Origin: Owenia fusiformis
Taxonomy: Eukaryota > Annelida > Polychaeta > Sabellida > Oweniidae
Assembly (NCBI GenBank): GCA_903813345.2
Contig: CAIIXF020000008.1
Coordinates: 35,116,867 to 35,180,866, forward strand
DNA: 64,000 nucleotides
Direction of reading: 5' to 3'
Shown: piece after piece, positions 45,869 through 58,149 of the stretch
How positions within the stretch are numbered: the stretch's first letter is position 1
How the letters are laid out: the number at the start of each line of letters is the position of its first letter
Program-made: the position numbers and the translations under genes
The notes under the pieces: model-generated
Told to the model about the DNA's origin: nothing
What the model saw: the letters and a program-made list of their open reading frames with translations, nothing else
Databases searched by the model: none

Positions 45869-48800
45869 TAGCGCAGTCAGATGTCCAGAAATGAGCCCTT
45901 TATAGTTCGACTTTTTCAGGAAAGCAACAAACTTGGCACAGTTGTAGAAACACTTGATCTGAGTGGAAAATGATTTCGGGGCAAGTGATCCGGAGTGGTC
46001 TTCATGGATTTTTTAGTCGCTGACCCCAACCCCTATCAGGCGGGGAGGGGGTACATTATAAAAAATAAATAAAAATGGTTTTGAAGTAAATTTTTTTAAA
46101 TGACTTCATTTGGTGATTGCTCTGAGCCTTGAAATTGAGACAAACCGATTGTAGAAGTGGTGTTTAGTGAGGAAAATACATTTTGACCCAATTATCTAGC
46201 GTGAATTCATATTTTAAAGGGTCAAATATGGGACATCAAGTTCTGTATTTCAAGAATGTGATGTCTGATCATCTTGGAAAAAATCATACTAATAGGGGTA
46301 TAGGTGTTCATCACAAATATAGAATATGGCTTGGGTAGCTCATGTATTTTTTGAGATAAAAATTATCGAAAATTGAATTTTTAAGCCCTTGCGGCCTAGG
46401 GGTAGCCTTATTCTACCTTAATAATTTTTAAGATATGCAATGTATGGGTCTCATATGAGCTCAAAATGGTGCATTGAGTCTTGTTTTGTCATATTATTCC
46501 TAATTGGATTGAAAAATGATTGGAACTTTTCAAAAAAAAAAAAATTTCATTATCGCTTCTGAAGGGCCAGGGGTAACCATATTTTACCTTGATAACTTTC
46601 AAGGTTTGTAATATATGTATCTCAAATTAGCTCAAGATGGTGCATATAGTTCTGTTTAATCATAATACCTCCAATAAGATGTAGAAAATGATTGGACATT
46701 TCTTAAAATTTGAAATTTTCATTTTAGCTTATGATGGCCTGGGGGGGGGGGGGCTTATTTAATCTTGAACTTTTCTTAATTATGAGATGTATGCATCTCA
46801 AATGAGCTTAAAATGGTGTCATATACTCTTGTTTTGTCATATTATTCCTTAGGAGATGTAAAAAATGATGGAAATTTGAAAAATGACATCTTTAGCTTTT
46901 GACAGGTCAGAGGTGATTTTATCATATATTACCATAATATAGAAGCAAAGGATGGAGTGAGTTTAGCAGCCCCGTCCCCATGACCAATGCCATTGGCAGC
47001 TTGGGTCTTAAAGCATTTATGAACCAAGCTGCAATAAACCATGCTGACCTATTCTCAACCAATCAGCGAGCTTGAAGGAACAAGTGCTAAATGCGTGTAC
47101 ATTAATGATGCGATTTCGTCAAGAGAAAATGACCATATAGAAAGCCGTCCTTATTTCGACAACAAACTCTGATTAGCGCAGTGAGTTCAGAGATTTATTG
47201 AAAACTGATAGAGTGAAGACGAAGCTCTCTTTTGAGAAGGAAAGTCGAATGAATGCAAAGGGTAGTAAGTCCAGTCACCTTAGCCTGATGGGGGGGGGGG
47301 GGGGTTAAGGTGAGCTGCTTCTGTCAAGGATTCTGTCAGTGAATAATGACAGCCAATGATTGGGCACAAGAATGCCAAATGTTATTAATTTTCAAGATAA
47401 AATGATCTCAAAATGGGGAAAATAGTCTGATTTTCACTTTATTCCTACTGAGATAATGATTAACAACAATTAGAAAACTCAGTGACACATTTAAATGTCA
47501 ATCGATTTATTCCATTTTAGCACTACCAATAGCAGTAGAATCCAGTTGTAACATCACATCCAATGATTGTATGAAAAATGGGGAGGGTTAAACTTTGGCC
47601 ATGGGCAGGTAGATATTGATAGGATTTCTCCCTTACCATATGCTATCCAAATTGACTTTTTCAGTTTTTAATATCACATATATGCCAGGATAACCACATC
47701 AGAATTAATTGTAAGGAGTATTATTCTTTCTCTTGAAGGCCATGATTGAAGCAGTCTTACTGAAAATATTGAGAAATATCCTTGAATCTGCTTCTTCGTA
47801 AGAGCAATGGCAGAACCTCACTGTTGGGCTAAAACATTGCATTGCCTCCTTAATTTATGTGGTCACTATCTTCTTTCCATCCATTTCAAGGGTTTCAGTT
47901 TCCTCCTTAGACTATCCTTGTTCCAGTTCCACAAGTCTCTCTAGTGCTGTTTTAAAGGTGCAACAATTAGTGCAAAGGGGCCATTCAACGATCATGGACC
48001 AGTGTCAAAATATATTCAAGTTTGGATATTTCATCAAGACTAACATATATGTTTATTTTTTTCCAAAGAAACCCCCTGGATGAACATTATTTCAGCTGAT
48101 TCCTCTTGAAATGTTTTGGATCTTAAAAATCTATAAGTGGGCCTCCCTTTATAGAAGCTTTGAACTGAATTTACACTTCTTAATGCTAAAATTGATAGTT
48201 TATCCATACATTTTAAGAAAATAGGTATGTCAAAGAAGATGTTTAGCCAAATATTACCCTGATAGCTCAGAAAAAGTAAAAAAATTGAATCTTCTACAGA
48301 CCTTGTTGCCCCTTTAAGCTAGTGTCCTGGTAAACATTCCAGCTGACATCAAGGCAATGAACTATTTGCAGACTTTTACCTGGGTAATATCATATTTGCA
48401 TAATCACCCAATTTTCTTTATATATCACTGTTAACATGTTTAACTATACATGCCCTGTCTATTATTTTGGCATCTACTATGTAGCTTAGTCATTCAACTT
48501 TGATGTTAATGAGCATAGATACAAACAGCACAAAACTGGAACAGTGAGGAAAGTATATCCTACTAATTTTCTTCTGTGGAATTGGCAAGATTTCCTAAGA
48601 TATTTGGAACAAGAGGGAGCTGTTTTCCTTCCAGGCATCAAAACTGAAACCCTGGAGGAAGATGGCAAGAAGATTGTGACCTCAATGAGGTAATGCAATA
48701 TCTTAGCCGGATAGTGAAGTATCTGCCATCACCATTCGCTCGTATGAAGAAGCATGCCAAAGACTGCTTCTGTCATGACATAATAAGAATCATAGTCAAT

Positions 48801-50783
48801 ACAGTTGATTTTGATGTGGCAGTAACTGGCAGTAACTTGTGCTGAAAATGTCAATTTGGATTGCATATGGCCTATGGTGAGGGGAAATTCCTCCAGAATG
48901 TACGACCTGTCTTAGATATTTCAAGGCCACTTGGCCATGAACGAAGTTTAGCCCTTACCGTTTTTCATACAATCTCTAGATGCATTCTGCTACTACTCTT
49001 AGTCAACTGATTTGCAGGAATAGAAGGTGTACCCAGAGGTTACGCAATTGTTCTAAAGCTTTAAATCTTTTTTGATACCCTAAAATTAGAAGACTAGAGT
49101 CCTTATTCATTCTGATGCATTCTTAGCCACAGTTTCTATCACCACATGAATGTGGCTGGCCTACTCCCACTGCTGATACTGAGGCCACAACATAAAATGT
49201 AGGTCATGGGGTAGATACCTGTGTCAAGAGAACAGATGCAAATGTTTGAAAGCAGATCTGATTTGCTCTGAGCTATGTAGCTGTAGGAGAGACTGTCAGA
49301 ATCCATAAATTGTGACTCCTTTGATTAGGTTTGATTAGTATTGCCATTGGTACTAGAAAGGAATAAATGGCTGTTGAGGTTCATTTTTTATAACTGTTAA
49401 TCATTATTGTATATTAATAATATGACAAAACTAGACTATATTCACTATTTTGAGCTCATTTGAGTAGACAATATGATATATCTTTGTTTAAATTTTTAAG
49501 GTAAAATTAGGTCATTCTTGACCTATCATAAACTACACTACCAATCTCAAACTGCATCAAACAGCATGGTTTCATAAACAGTGCTGTAAAAACAGTACTG
49601 TACACAGCTATTTTCTAAAACAGTACTGAGCTGTAAAAACAGTACTGTACTACGCTGTCCAAAACAGATGGTGTTAGAATAGCATTGTACATTGCTATAT
49701 AGTGCAGTACTCTGACTGCACTGTTCAGTACTGTTTACAGCGCTGCAAGAAGATGTTGCGGATTGGGGGTGTAATATGAAAATGTAATTTTCTTATAATT
49801 TCCAATCATTTTTTCACTCCTTGGGAATGATAAAACAGGACTAAATATACCATCTTAAGCTCATTTGAGGTGACTATGTCTCATATTTAGAAAATTATTA
49901 AGGTAAAATAAGGTTACCCCAGGGCCATCAAGAGCTTAAGTGAAAATTTTGATTTTTTAGATATATCCGATCATTTTCTACATCTTATTGGAAGAAATAT
50001 GATAAAACAGAACTATATGCAACATCTTCAGCTAATTTGAGATGCATATATTATATATCTGGGAAATTATTAGGGTAAAATATGGTTACCCCTGGCCCTT
50101 TAGAACCGAAAATGAAAATTTTATTTTTTTTTATTTTCAATAATTTTTTTACATCTAATTAGGAATAATATGACAAAACAATACTTAATGCAACATTTAG
50201 AATTCATATGAGGCCCAAACATCGTGTATCTTAAAAATTATTAAGGTAAAATAAGGTCACCCCTAGGCCGCAAGGGCTTAAATATCCAAATTTCGATAAT
50301 TTATTTCTCAAAAAATACATGAGCTACACAAGCCATATATCATATGAGTGATAAGCACCTATATCTCTATTAGTATGAATTTTTTCAGGATGATCAGACA
50401 TCACATTCTTGAAATATAGTACTTGATGTCCTATATTTGACCCTTTGAAAGATGAATTCACGCTAGATAATTAGGTTAAAATGTATTTTCCTTCCTAAAC
50501 ACCACTTCTAAAATAGTTTTTTCTCAATTTCAAGGCTCAAAGCAATGACCAAATGAAGTCATTTAAAGAAATATACTTTACAACTATTTTTATTTATTTT
50601 ATTATAATGTACCCCCTCCACGCCTGATAGGGGTGGGGGTCAGAGGCTTAAAATCCATGAAGACCACCCCAAATCAATTGCCCCGAAATCATTTTTCATT
50701 CAGATCATATGTTTCTACAACTGTGCCAAGTTTGTTGCTTTCCTGAAAAAGTCGAACTACCAAAGGGACATCTGACTGCGCTA
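45869..50783. mobile_element. 4.9-kb DNA transposon with about 1-kb terminal inverted repeats
   Basis: The ends TAGCGCAGTCAGATGTCC and GGACATCTGACTGCGCTA are exact inverses, and the arms stay recognisable over about 1.0-1.1 kb on the left (to about 46950), slightly longer on the right because of a nested insertion. CAT flanks both sides (45866-45868, 50784-50786), and the related class B flank near 36170 shows the uninterrupted GGTCATAGAA, supporting a 3-bp duplication. The arms contain about four 150-bp subrepeats. The middle has no long frame; two facing pieces encode ETLEEDGKKIVT (plus, near 48640) and ETLEMDGKKIVT (minus, near 47880), perhaps relics of one protein. Superfamily not assigned. 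Confidence 0.8.
49555..49755. repeat. Nested CAGTACTG-rich block
   Basis: Lies in the right arm of the 4.9-kb element but not at the matching place in the left arm. Built from palindromic AACAGTACTGT and CAGTGCTG motifs; probably a small hairpin element inserted later. Confidence 0.55.
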
Positions 50784-51572
50784 CATAGAACATTTTAAAG
50801 GCTGGTTTTAAGGCAAGAGGACACTTTGGAATTTTTTGCAACTTTGAAAAGTAAACCACTGAACATTCTAGATATTCATACATTTTGAAGAATTATCAAC
50901 CCTCAATAAATAGTCTAGGTACACTAATGCATCTTTTGTGCAAGAATGAAAGATATAGATGATGTGTGGAATGAGTTATGTTTATCTGAAAATAACACAT
51001 GCTCATGAAATTTCATCAAAAGTGAACCCTGATCTTAAGTTGCTAGCAACTTCCATTGAAATAGCAGGTTACAGCCATAAAGTCAGGATTAGTAAGTTTA
51101 ATTAACAGCATTGCTAAATACTTGATTTTGATTTGCTAACCTTGAGGACTTTTTAATTTGAAAAATGTTATTTCTGTTTTTAAATGTCCAAATGATGAAG
51201 TTAAAATCTAACTACAGAATATGAACATCAAGCGCCAGCTCGACAACCCCAAAAAAGGTTGTTTTGTTAGTCGATCTGACTAGAGGCAGCTGATGTTAAG
51301 TTGTCAGAATTTGTTACAGATGGCAACCACTATCCGCCATCACAAAAAATCAGAGACCATTACAATATGTAACCACTTTTTGGCAGTGACATAAAAACAT
51401 CTTTGTTTCAAGTGTTTAGATAAAATAAACCATGTCAGAATTTGTTTCACAGATATCAAAAGGTTACAATGTTTTGCCAAAGTAATGATAAACTCATCTG
51501 CTGTACATCGTAACATGAGAGCTTTAAAATAGTCAGTTTTATAGATACACAAAATATATTGTAGAGTATTCC
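50784..51572. other. SDR flank remnants
   Basis: 50784-50880 continues the class B distal flank (GGCTGGTTTTAAGG, compare 36186); 51380-51572 matches the class A flank near 27510. The join implies another rearranged unit. No gene. Confidence 0.55.
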
Positions 51573-53703
51573 CAGGGGGGGGGGAGATTTCCCCCATTCG
51601 GCACGTTCGAAAAACGAATTTCATTAAAAGGCCTCATTTGCCATTGAAATGGATCTCCAAATGTTCGCTGTAGTTTTATGAGTATTCTCTACAAGTAAAT
51701 TCAATGATGATGTTGAACTGATGTTAACGCCATTCCCACGATTTCAAAGAACAGGTCCATTTAACAGACTATTGGTCAACTTAGACTTTTTCCAAAAAAC
51801 TCATTCTTCCATTTACTTTTAAAACCGATTACAAGTTGTAGATAAACTCTTTTTCTTGAAATGTGCAATTTCAAAAAGTGGCATTAGTTTTCAGTTTCTT
51901 AGAAAAATTGGCAGAAAGAACCCCTATCACAAGACTGTCTGAATATGGGTACACACTATGTTTACCATCAAAATAATATCAAAACTTATCATTATATAGA
52001 ATTTATTATATGGAAAATGTAGCATACAAGCATTCGGAGTAGAACATTAACCAAATCCAGCTATGAATGAGGTTTACTCATGCAAATCTGGAAAACATTG
52101 TCATTTTTGTTCACTTTGTCATCAAGTTTTAGCATGGTGCTCATTTCCTTTCATTGAAAATTTAACCATCGGCCCACACTCCCACAAAAAAAGATATTGA
52201 AACTGTATAATGCAGAGACTGTGAAGTAGCTTCCCTGCAAATATCATTGTTGTGGGAGTGTGGGCTCACCACTAAAACTTAAATCTTGTGATGAAAATAA
52301 GGCTGAGTGGTTTATGTTTTCAATATGGCTGCCAACCTAGGCATACATGTACACTACATAACTGTATGTACAGATTAGGCCATTCAAAATTAATTATATG
52401 TTGGGTTTCTGATGAAGGGCCTTTTATTAAAAACTACAAAACCTTTATTAATTTAAAGGGTTTTATATATTATTTAATAGTGAAAATGCAATAACACACT
52501 GTGGGAAGGCAACACACCTCTTGATTCAGATGACCTTGTTAATGAAGACAATACTGAAGCTTTTATACACATAGTTTTTAATAAATCTTGGAACTCATTT
52601 CTTTACAAGATAATCCAAGATCACAATTCTCTTTGTCATTTATATTCATTACAAGTACAGAGTACATGGGAACATTTTGTCTTTTCTGAAAACATAGAAT
52701 TTAGTGACATTAATTATAAAAACATCTTTGAATGGCCTAAGTATTTTTCTAAATAGGGTATAAGTAAAGAATTTGAAGCAATCCTTTGAGTGCCATGCCA
52801 TTTATACATGATGCTGCCTTATATTTTATGATAATATATTAAAAGAGGATTTCTCTCAATTATTTGTATTTCAAATATGGGAACTGCAAATTGGCAAATA
52901 ACTTTAGAATAAAGTGTCCATACAGACATTTAATTTCAAATTACAAAGCAAATGCCAATGGGCATTTATTAAAAGTGACCATATAACTATTTAGAAAATG
53001 GCAAACATGTTTAGAAAACTGGTGAGAAGCAATTGAAATAAGAACATCCATTCTCATGGAAGTGCCCTTGTGTGCATTTAATTGCAGTCATTTTATCCTA
53101 CCTGCCCATGGGCATTAAAACAATAATCACATCCCAACTCTTAAAACATGCTTAGGATAATGTTGGAGTCTCAAAAGGCAACAAGAACATTCATTTTTGA
53201 AACAGGAAAATTCAGTCCCCCTAAAAATGCCCATATGGGGATTTATTCTGAAGATCTTCTTGTAATTGCCCATGAGAATTTATAAAGAATATTTTTTATT
53301 TTCATTCACAATCTTATTATTATCTTATTATCAGTCACAATCAAAATTAAGGCAATTGCTTTCATTTCTTGTATTAGAAAATGGCAAAATTTTGACCTTT
53401 AAACCACCCTAATGTCAAGGTCAAATGTCAAAATTCTCAGAAATCACATTTTAAGTAATAAGTCATACTTCCTCTTCAATTCCATGTCAATATATACTTG
53501 TTTTGAAAGGGGGCTAAAAGAGGGGTTTACCGCCACCTGTCCTTTAACTTTGCGCATGCGCAGCACTGAGAGTGCACTTGCTCATGATTGTCCATGTGAT
53601 CACATCCTGCAATTTGATTGGAGATGATGCGGGAGATGACGCAATGGGGAATCCCCGAATACGATAGAATATGAAAGAATTGTGGGAGCTACTCACTTCT
53701 TCT
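51573..53703. mobile_element. 2.1-kb insertion with GAGTATTCC direct repeats
   Basis: GAGTATTCC stands at 51564-51572 and 53704-53712; in other class A flanks it occurs once (e.g. near 29764, AGAGTATTCCTTTTGAC). The inserted DNA starts CAGGGGGGGGG and ends CACTTCTTCT; counting the G of GAGTATTCC gives an end CTG and an 8-bp duplication, as for hAT. Terminal repeats are poor. No long frame inside. An inverted pair (GCCCACACTCCCACA near 52173, TGTGGGAGTGTGGGC near 52251) and a TGCGCATGCGCA palindrome (near 53553), like a nuclear respiratory factor 1 site, are present. Confidence 0.65.
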
Positions 53704-54019
53704 GAGTATTCCTTTTAACATTATAATTGTATAAATATAAAGCTTGCAAAATATCAAAACCCCATAATCACATCATGATTAAGATTTACAGTTGCTTTGA
53801 TATAACAATTCTTAAGAACCGGTACAGAGTTTTTACCTATCTACAGCATAATCCAGTCTTATCGCTTTCACTGTTCCACAACTAGTTAACTTGACAGAAT
53901 GTCAATGTAACAAAAGGGATGGACTTCCTGGGCATAAGTTTTTTGTTTTCGAGATTTTAACTGACTTATAAGTCAAGTTGCAGATTATATTTTGACACAA
54001 AGGTAGACAATATAGGCTT

Positions 54020-54374
54020 GCTTGTCTACATTGTCTAATATTGCATTATCCATTCTTATCAGCAAATATTACTTGTCAACATTGCCTAATATTTCATCAT
54101 CCATTCTTATCAGCAAATGTTACTTGTCTACATTGTCTTATATTGTATTATTTAATCTAATCAGTGAATATTACTGGGCTGCATTGTCTAATATTGCACT
54201 GACAAGATTAATCAGTGAATATTACTTGGCTGCATTGTCTAATATTGCACTGACAAGATTAATCAGTGAATATTACTTGGCTGCATTGTCTAATATTGCA
54301 CTGACAAGATTAATCAGTGAATATTACTCAGCTGCATTGTCTAATATTGCACTGACAAGATTAATCAGTGAATA
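54020..54374. repeat. 51-bp minisatellite after the SDR7 stop codon
   Basis: About seven units of 51 bp (TTGGCTGCATTGTCTAATAT, TGCACTGACAAGATTAATCA, GTGAATATTAC). Each aligns base for base with the last 51 bp of the SDR coding strand (TTGGCTGCATTTCCTAATGT, TGCCTTGTCGAGTCCAATCA, GTGAATG), so the array is an amplification of the SDR's terminal codons. It begins at the stop codon itself (54375-54377). Confidence 0.9.
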
Positions 54375-56013
54375 TTACTTGGCTGCATTTCCTAATGTTG
54401 CCTTGTCGAGTCCAATCAGTGAATGTCCGCCATCTTGAACAACACATGCACCATTCATCATTGACGCATCATCAGATGCCAGGAATGCAATCAGTTTCGC
54501 AATTTCATCCATGGTTCCAATTTTATACTTACACCAATATGGCTTTAGGAAAAAACATTCAACATACATGGCCCTTTTAAATTTCATTGAAAATATTAGA
54601 AAGTCTTTAGATTCAGGGAAAACTAGTCTTGGTATTTATATTGATTTAACCAAAGCCTTTGACACTGTTGATCATAAAATATTACTTCAAAAACTTGAAT
54701 TCTATGGCATTCGTGGAGTAGCTCTTTCTTGGTTCACAAGTTATCTTGAAAATAGAAGAATCATCACAGAATTTACAAAGAAGAATGTTTCACTCGACCA
54801 ATTTACAGAGACTGATGTGAAATATAGATCAATTGAAAATACAGTTGAATATGGAGTACCTCAAGGGTCAGTAATAGGCCCCCTCTTATTTATAATCTTC
54901 ATTAACGACATATATCTAGTCTCAAATAAACTATCCTTTGTTTTATATGCTGACGACACAAATATTGCGCTTACTGACAAAAATATTGAAAATCTAGTCA
55001 TTGAAATGAATGAAGAATTACAAAATGTCTCAAATTGGATGAAGGCAAATAAACTAACTCTTAATGTTGACAAAACCAAGTTTATGATATTTAGCAATAA
55101 AAAAGATCTGAACAACAAGAATATTATCCTTAAGATTGACAACCAGCCAATTGAAGAGGTGAAAGAAATTAACTTTCTTGGTGTTATCATTGATTCGAAG
55201 TTACACTGGTCTCCTCACATTAACGCTATATGTACAAAAATCTCTAATTTGATTGGTATATTATACAGGACTAGACATCGACTGACTTTGAATGCCATGA
55301 CTACAATTTATTATTCAATGATTTATTCTTACCTGAGCTATGGAAATATCTTATGGGGAAATGCCATAAAAACACTCATTCAGAAATTATATATATTGCA
55401 AAAGAAATTCTTAAGAGTCATTACGTATTCTGATAGCTTTGCCCCTTCAGGTCCACTATTTCAGAAGCTAAAGATTTTAAACGTATTTGATATACATTCC
55501 CACCAAACAGCTAGCTTTGTACAAAAAACACTTTCTGAATCGCCTGAATTCCCTTTTAAAAAATTCAACCATCTTTTCTCATTAAGATCAACAATTCACT
55601 CACATGACACAAAATCAAAAAATGATTTGATTGTTCAACCTTTTAGAACAGAATATGGAAGGAAATCAATTGGGACAAGTGGCCCATCAATTTATAACAC
55701 GTTATCTTCTGATTTGAGAAACTCAGTTCATATTAAGATGTTTCAACGAAAGTTTAAGTTCAATTTGTTAAGTCGTTATTAGTTATTTTGAATCATACTT
55801 CCACTATGTTACATCAAGGTAAAAAAAAGTAGATCCATGCTTTGTAATTTATGTACACTACAATAACTGTTCTAACATTACATGCTTTGTGAATAACACA
55901 TTATATTTTTTCAAAACATGGAATCCATACACCCCGCGGGGTGTCCTTTTCATATCACTTGTAAATTTATATTGTATGAAAACTAGAATTGAATAATAAA
56001 TTGAATTGAATTG

Positions 56014-56044
<31 letters not shown>

Positions 56045-56697
56045 ACCAATTGGGACACATCTTGCTACATTGGAGTAAAATTCCAGCTCTGCATCTTCTG
56101 GAACACCTGCCCTCTCAAAGGCTGGAGTTTTCACCAAGCCTGGACATAGAGCATTGACACAGACTCCTTGGCCTCCAAACTCCAATGCTGCACATTGTGT
56201 GAACATGTTCATCCCAGCTTTAGCTATGCTGTAGAAAGGCATCTGGTCTGATACTTTGCATCCAACCATATTTGAAATATTTACGATATTTCCATTGTTT
56301 TGTTTCAATTCTGGCAAGCATATTTGAGATAGATGGATTGGTGCTCGCAATAAGACTTTAACTAAGTTATCAAACAACTGCAGTGATCCTGATGTAAGAT
56401 CATCAAATATAATATATCCTGCATTGTTTACCAAGACATCAATCTTGCCAAATGTTTTAGTGGCAGTTCCATGGATGCTTTTCAGCACATCATCATCTCC
56501 AATATCTCCTTGAATGTAAGGAAACTTTGCATTATCGACAGCAACTTTCTCACATTCAGCAACAGTTTCTTTGATGGTTGATAAATCTCGCCCATGTATC
56601 AAAACACTTGCTCCCTCCTTAGCCAATAAGATTGCAGTTGCTTTGCCAATGCCACTACTCGAACCAGTAACAATTGGGCACTTTCCAGAAAATCTCA
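54375..56697 (-). pseudogene. SDR7: short-chain dehydrogenase split by a LINE
   Basis: The N-terminal part (56697 down to 56043, MRFSGKCPIVTG to RCVPIG) and the C-terminal part (54525-54375, KIGTMDEIAKLIAF to LGNAAK) flank a LINE that entered at the VPIG/KIG junction. Apart from that break both parts are open. The active-site Ser is changed: NISN where paralogues have NISS (position 143), so it would be inactive even without the LINE. YSIAK is kept. The class A flank lies to the right (56698-57190). Confidence 0.9.
54526..56042 (+). mobile_element. 5'-truncated LINE (CR1/Jockey-like) with open RT frame and poly(A)
   Basis: The plus strand encodes about 418 residues to 55782 without a break: GFRKKHSTYMALLNF, the RT motif LGIYIDLTKAFDTVDHKILL, YGVPQGSVIGPLLFIIFIND, the catalytic FVLYADDTN, then INFLGVIIDSKLHWSPHI and a C-terminal FQRKFKFNLLSRY. 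The endonuclease and the RT N-terminus are missing, as in a normal 5'-truncated copy. The 3' end is an AATTGAATTG-type tail plus about 30 A. Only a 3-bp TTA could be a target duplication. The intact frame suggests a recent insertion. The frame's apparent ATG (54511) belongs to antisense SDR sequence. Confidence 0.9.
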
Positions 56698-57199
56698 TTT
56701 TGTTTAATCTTGATTGCTGGGTTACCAATTATTTCTTTATTCACTATTTAGTGTTGTTATCAATAAAGTGATATAAATACAAAAACACAACTGCATTTAT
56801 ATTACGTGTCTTCTTTTATGTCCATTGTCCTTTATCATAACAATAGGTCAACAGGTTTCAATAGTTAATAAATACCTTTTTGTTTCAACTTTTTAAAGAC
56901 CATGCAAATAACTTTTTTCAAGAGAGATCTAAAGGTCAAAATGTTTCAGGCAATGTACTGTTATACTTATCTTGAAACTGTGTCTCGTCACATACACAAC
57001 TACACAAGGGCTTTTAAACAGTCAATTTTATAGATACACAAAATATTTTACAGAGTATTCCTATTGACATTATAATTGTATAAATGAGCTTGCAAAACAT
57101 TAAAACCTCATGATCACATCATAATCAAAATTTTATAGTTTCCTTAATTTTTCAATTCATCAGCAGAAGTAACGAGTTTTTACCAATTCACGAATTAAT
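56698..57199. promoter_or_regulatory. Class A flank of SDR7
   Basis: Matches the sequence upstream of SDR1, SDR3 and SDR5 (AATAAAGTGATATAAATAC near 56762). No LRR gene follows; instead the SDR8 minisatellite starts. Confidence 0.5.
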
Positions 57200-58149
57200 A
57201 ATCCCGTAACTGCATTTTCTAATATTTGTTTTATTTCTTATCAATATTCATTTACAATTTGCGACAAAAAGCGTGTCTAATATTGGATTATCCATTTTAT
57301 TGTTACACTACATTATTCAGTCTAATCAGCAAATGTTACTTATCTACATTGTATAATTATATCAATATCAATTATAGCCTAATCAGTGAATGCTACTTAG
57401 TTACATTGTCTTATATTACATTGTCCAATCTATTCAGCAAATGTTACTTGACTGTATTGTCTTATATCACACTATCAAGTCTAAACAGCAAATATTACTT
57501 GTCTGCATTGTCTTATATTGCATTATCCATTCTAATCAGCAAATGTTACTTGGTTACATTGTCTTATATTACACTATCAAGTCTAAAGAGCAAATATTAC
57601 TTGTCTGCATTGTCTTATATGGCATTCTTTAGTTTAGTCAGCAAATGGTACTCAACTGCATTATCTCATATTGTATTATCAAGTCTAAACAGCAAACGTT
57701 ACTTGGCTGCATTGTCTTATATTGTATTATCAAGTCTAAAAATGAATGTTACTCGACTGCATTGTCTTATATTGTATTATCAAGTCTAAAAATGAATGTT
57801 ACTTGGCTGCATTGTCTTTTATTGTATTATCAAGTCTAAACAGCAAATGTACTTGGCTGCATTGTCTCATATTGTATTATCAAGTCTAAAAATGAATGTT
57901 ACTTGGCTCCATTGTCTTATATTGTATTATCAAGTCTAAAAATGAATGTTACTTGGCTGCATTGTCTTTTATTGTATTATCAAGTCTAAAAATGAATGTT
58001 ACTTGGCTGCATTGTCTTTTATTGTATTATCAAGTCTAAAAATGAATGTTACTTGGCTGCATTGTCTTATATTGTATTATCAAGTCTAAAAATGAGTGTT
58101 ACTTGGCTCCAATGTCTGATGTTGACTCATGCATTCAAATCAACAAATG
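57200..58149. repeat. 50-51-bp minisatellite after the SDR8 stop codon
   Basis: About 18 units (TTGGCTGCATTGTCTTATAT, TGTATTATCAAGTCTAAAAA, TGAATGTTAC), again aligning with the SDR's last 51 bp. Units nearest the gene are 50 bp and almost identical; those farther away are 51 bp and more diverged (CAGCAAATGTTAC variant). The frames on the plus strand are Leu/Ser/Tyr-rich by-products. Confidence 0.9.

Noticed and set aside
45869-50783. The 4.9-kb element as a Polinton-like element because of its long inverted ends
   Set aside because: It is too short, the flanks suggest 3-bp rather than 6-bp duplications, and no capsid, polymerase or integrase sequence is visible.
54511-54525. Start codon of the RT frame (MVPIL)
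   Set aside because: These codons are antisense SDR7 sequence left of the LINE junction, so they are not the LINE's own start.
57226-57789. 187-residue plus-strand frame of YLSALSYIALS-type repeats, and similar frames nearby
   Set aside because: It is the reverse strand of the SDR-derived minisatellite; length comes from repetition of an open unit.
57200-58149. CRISPR-like array of 50-bp repeats
   Set aside because: Units are contiguous without unique spacers, the DNA is from an animal, and the unit derives from the adjacent SDR gene.
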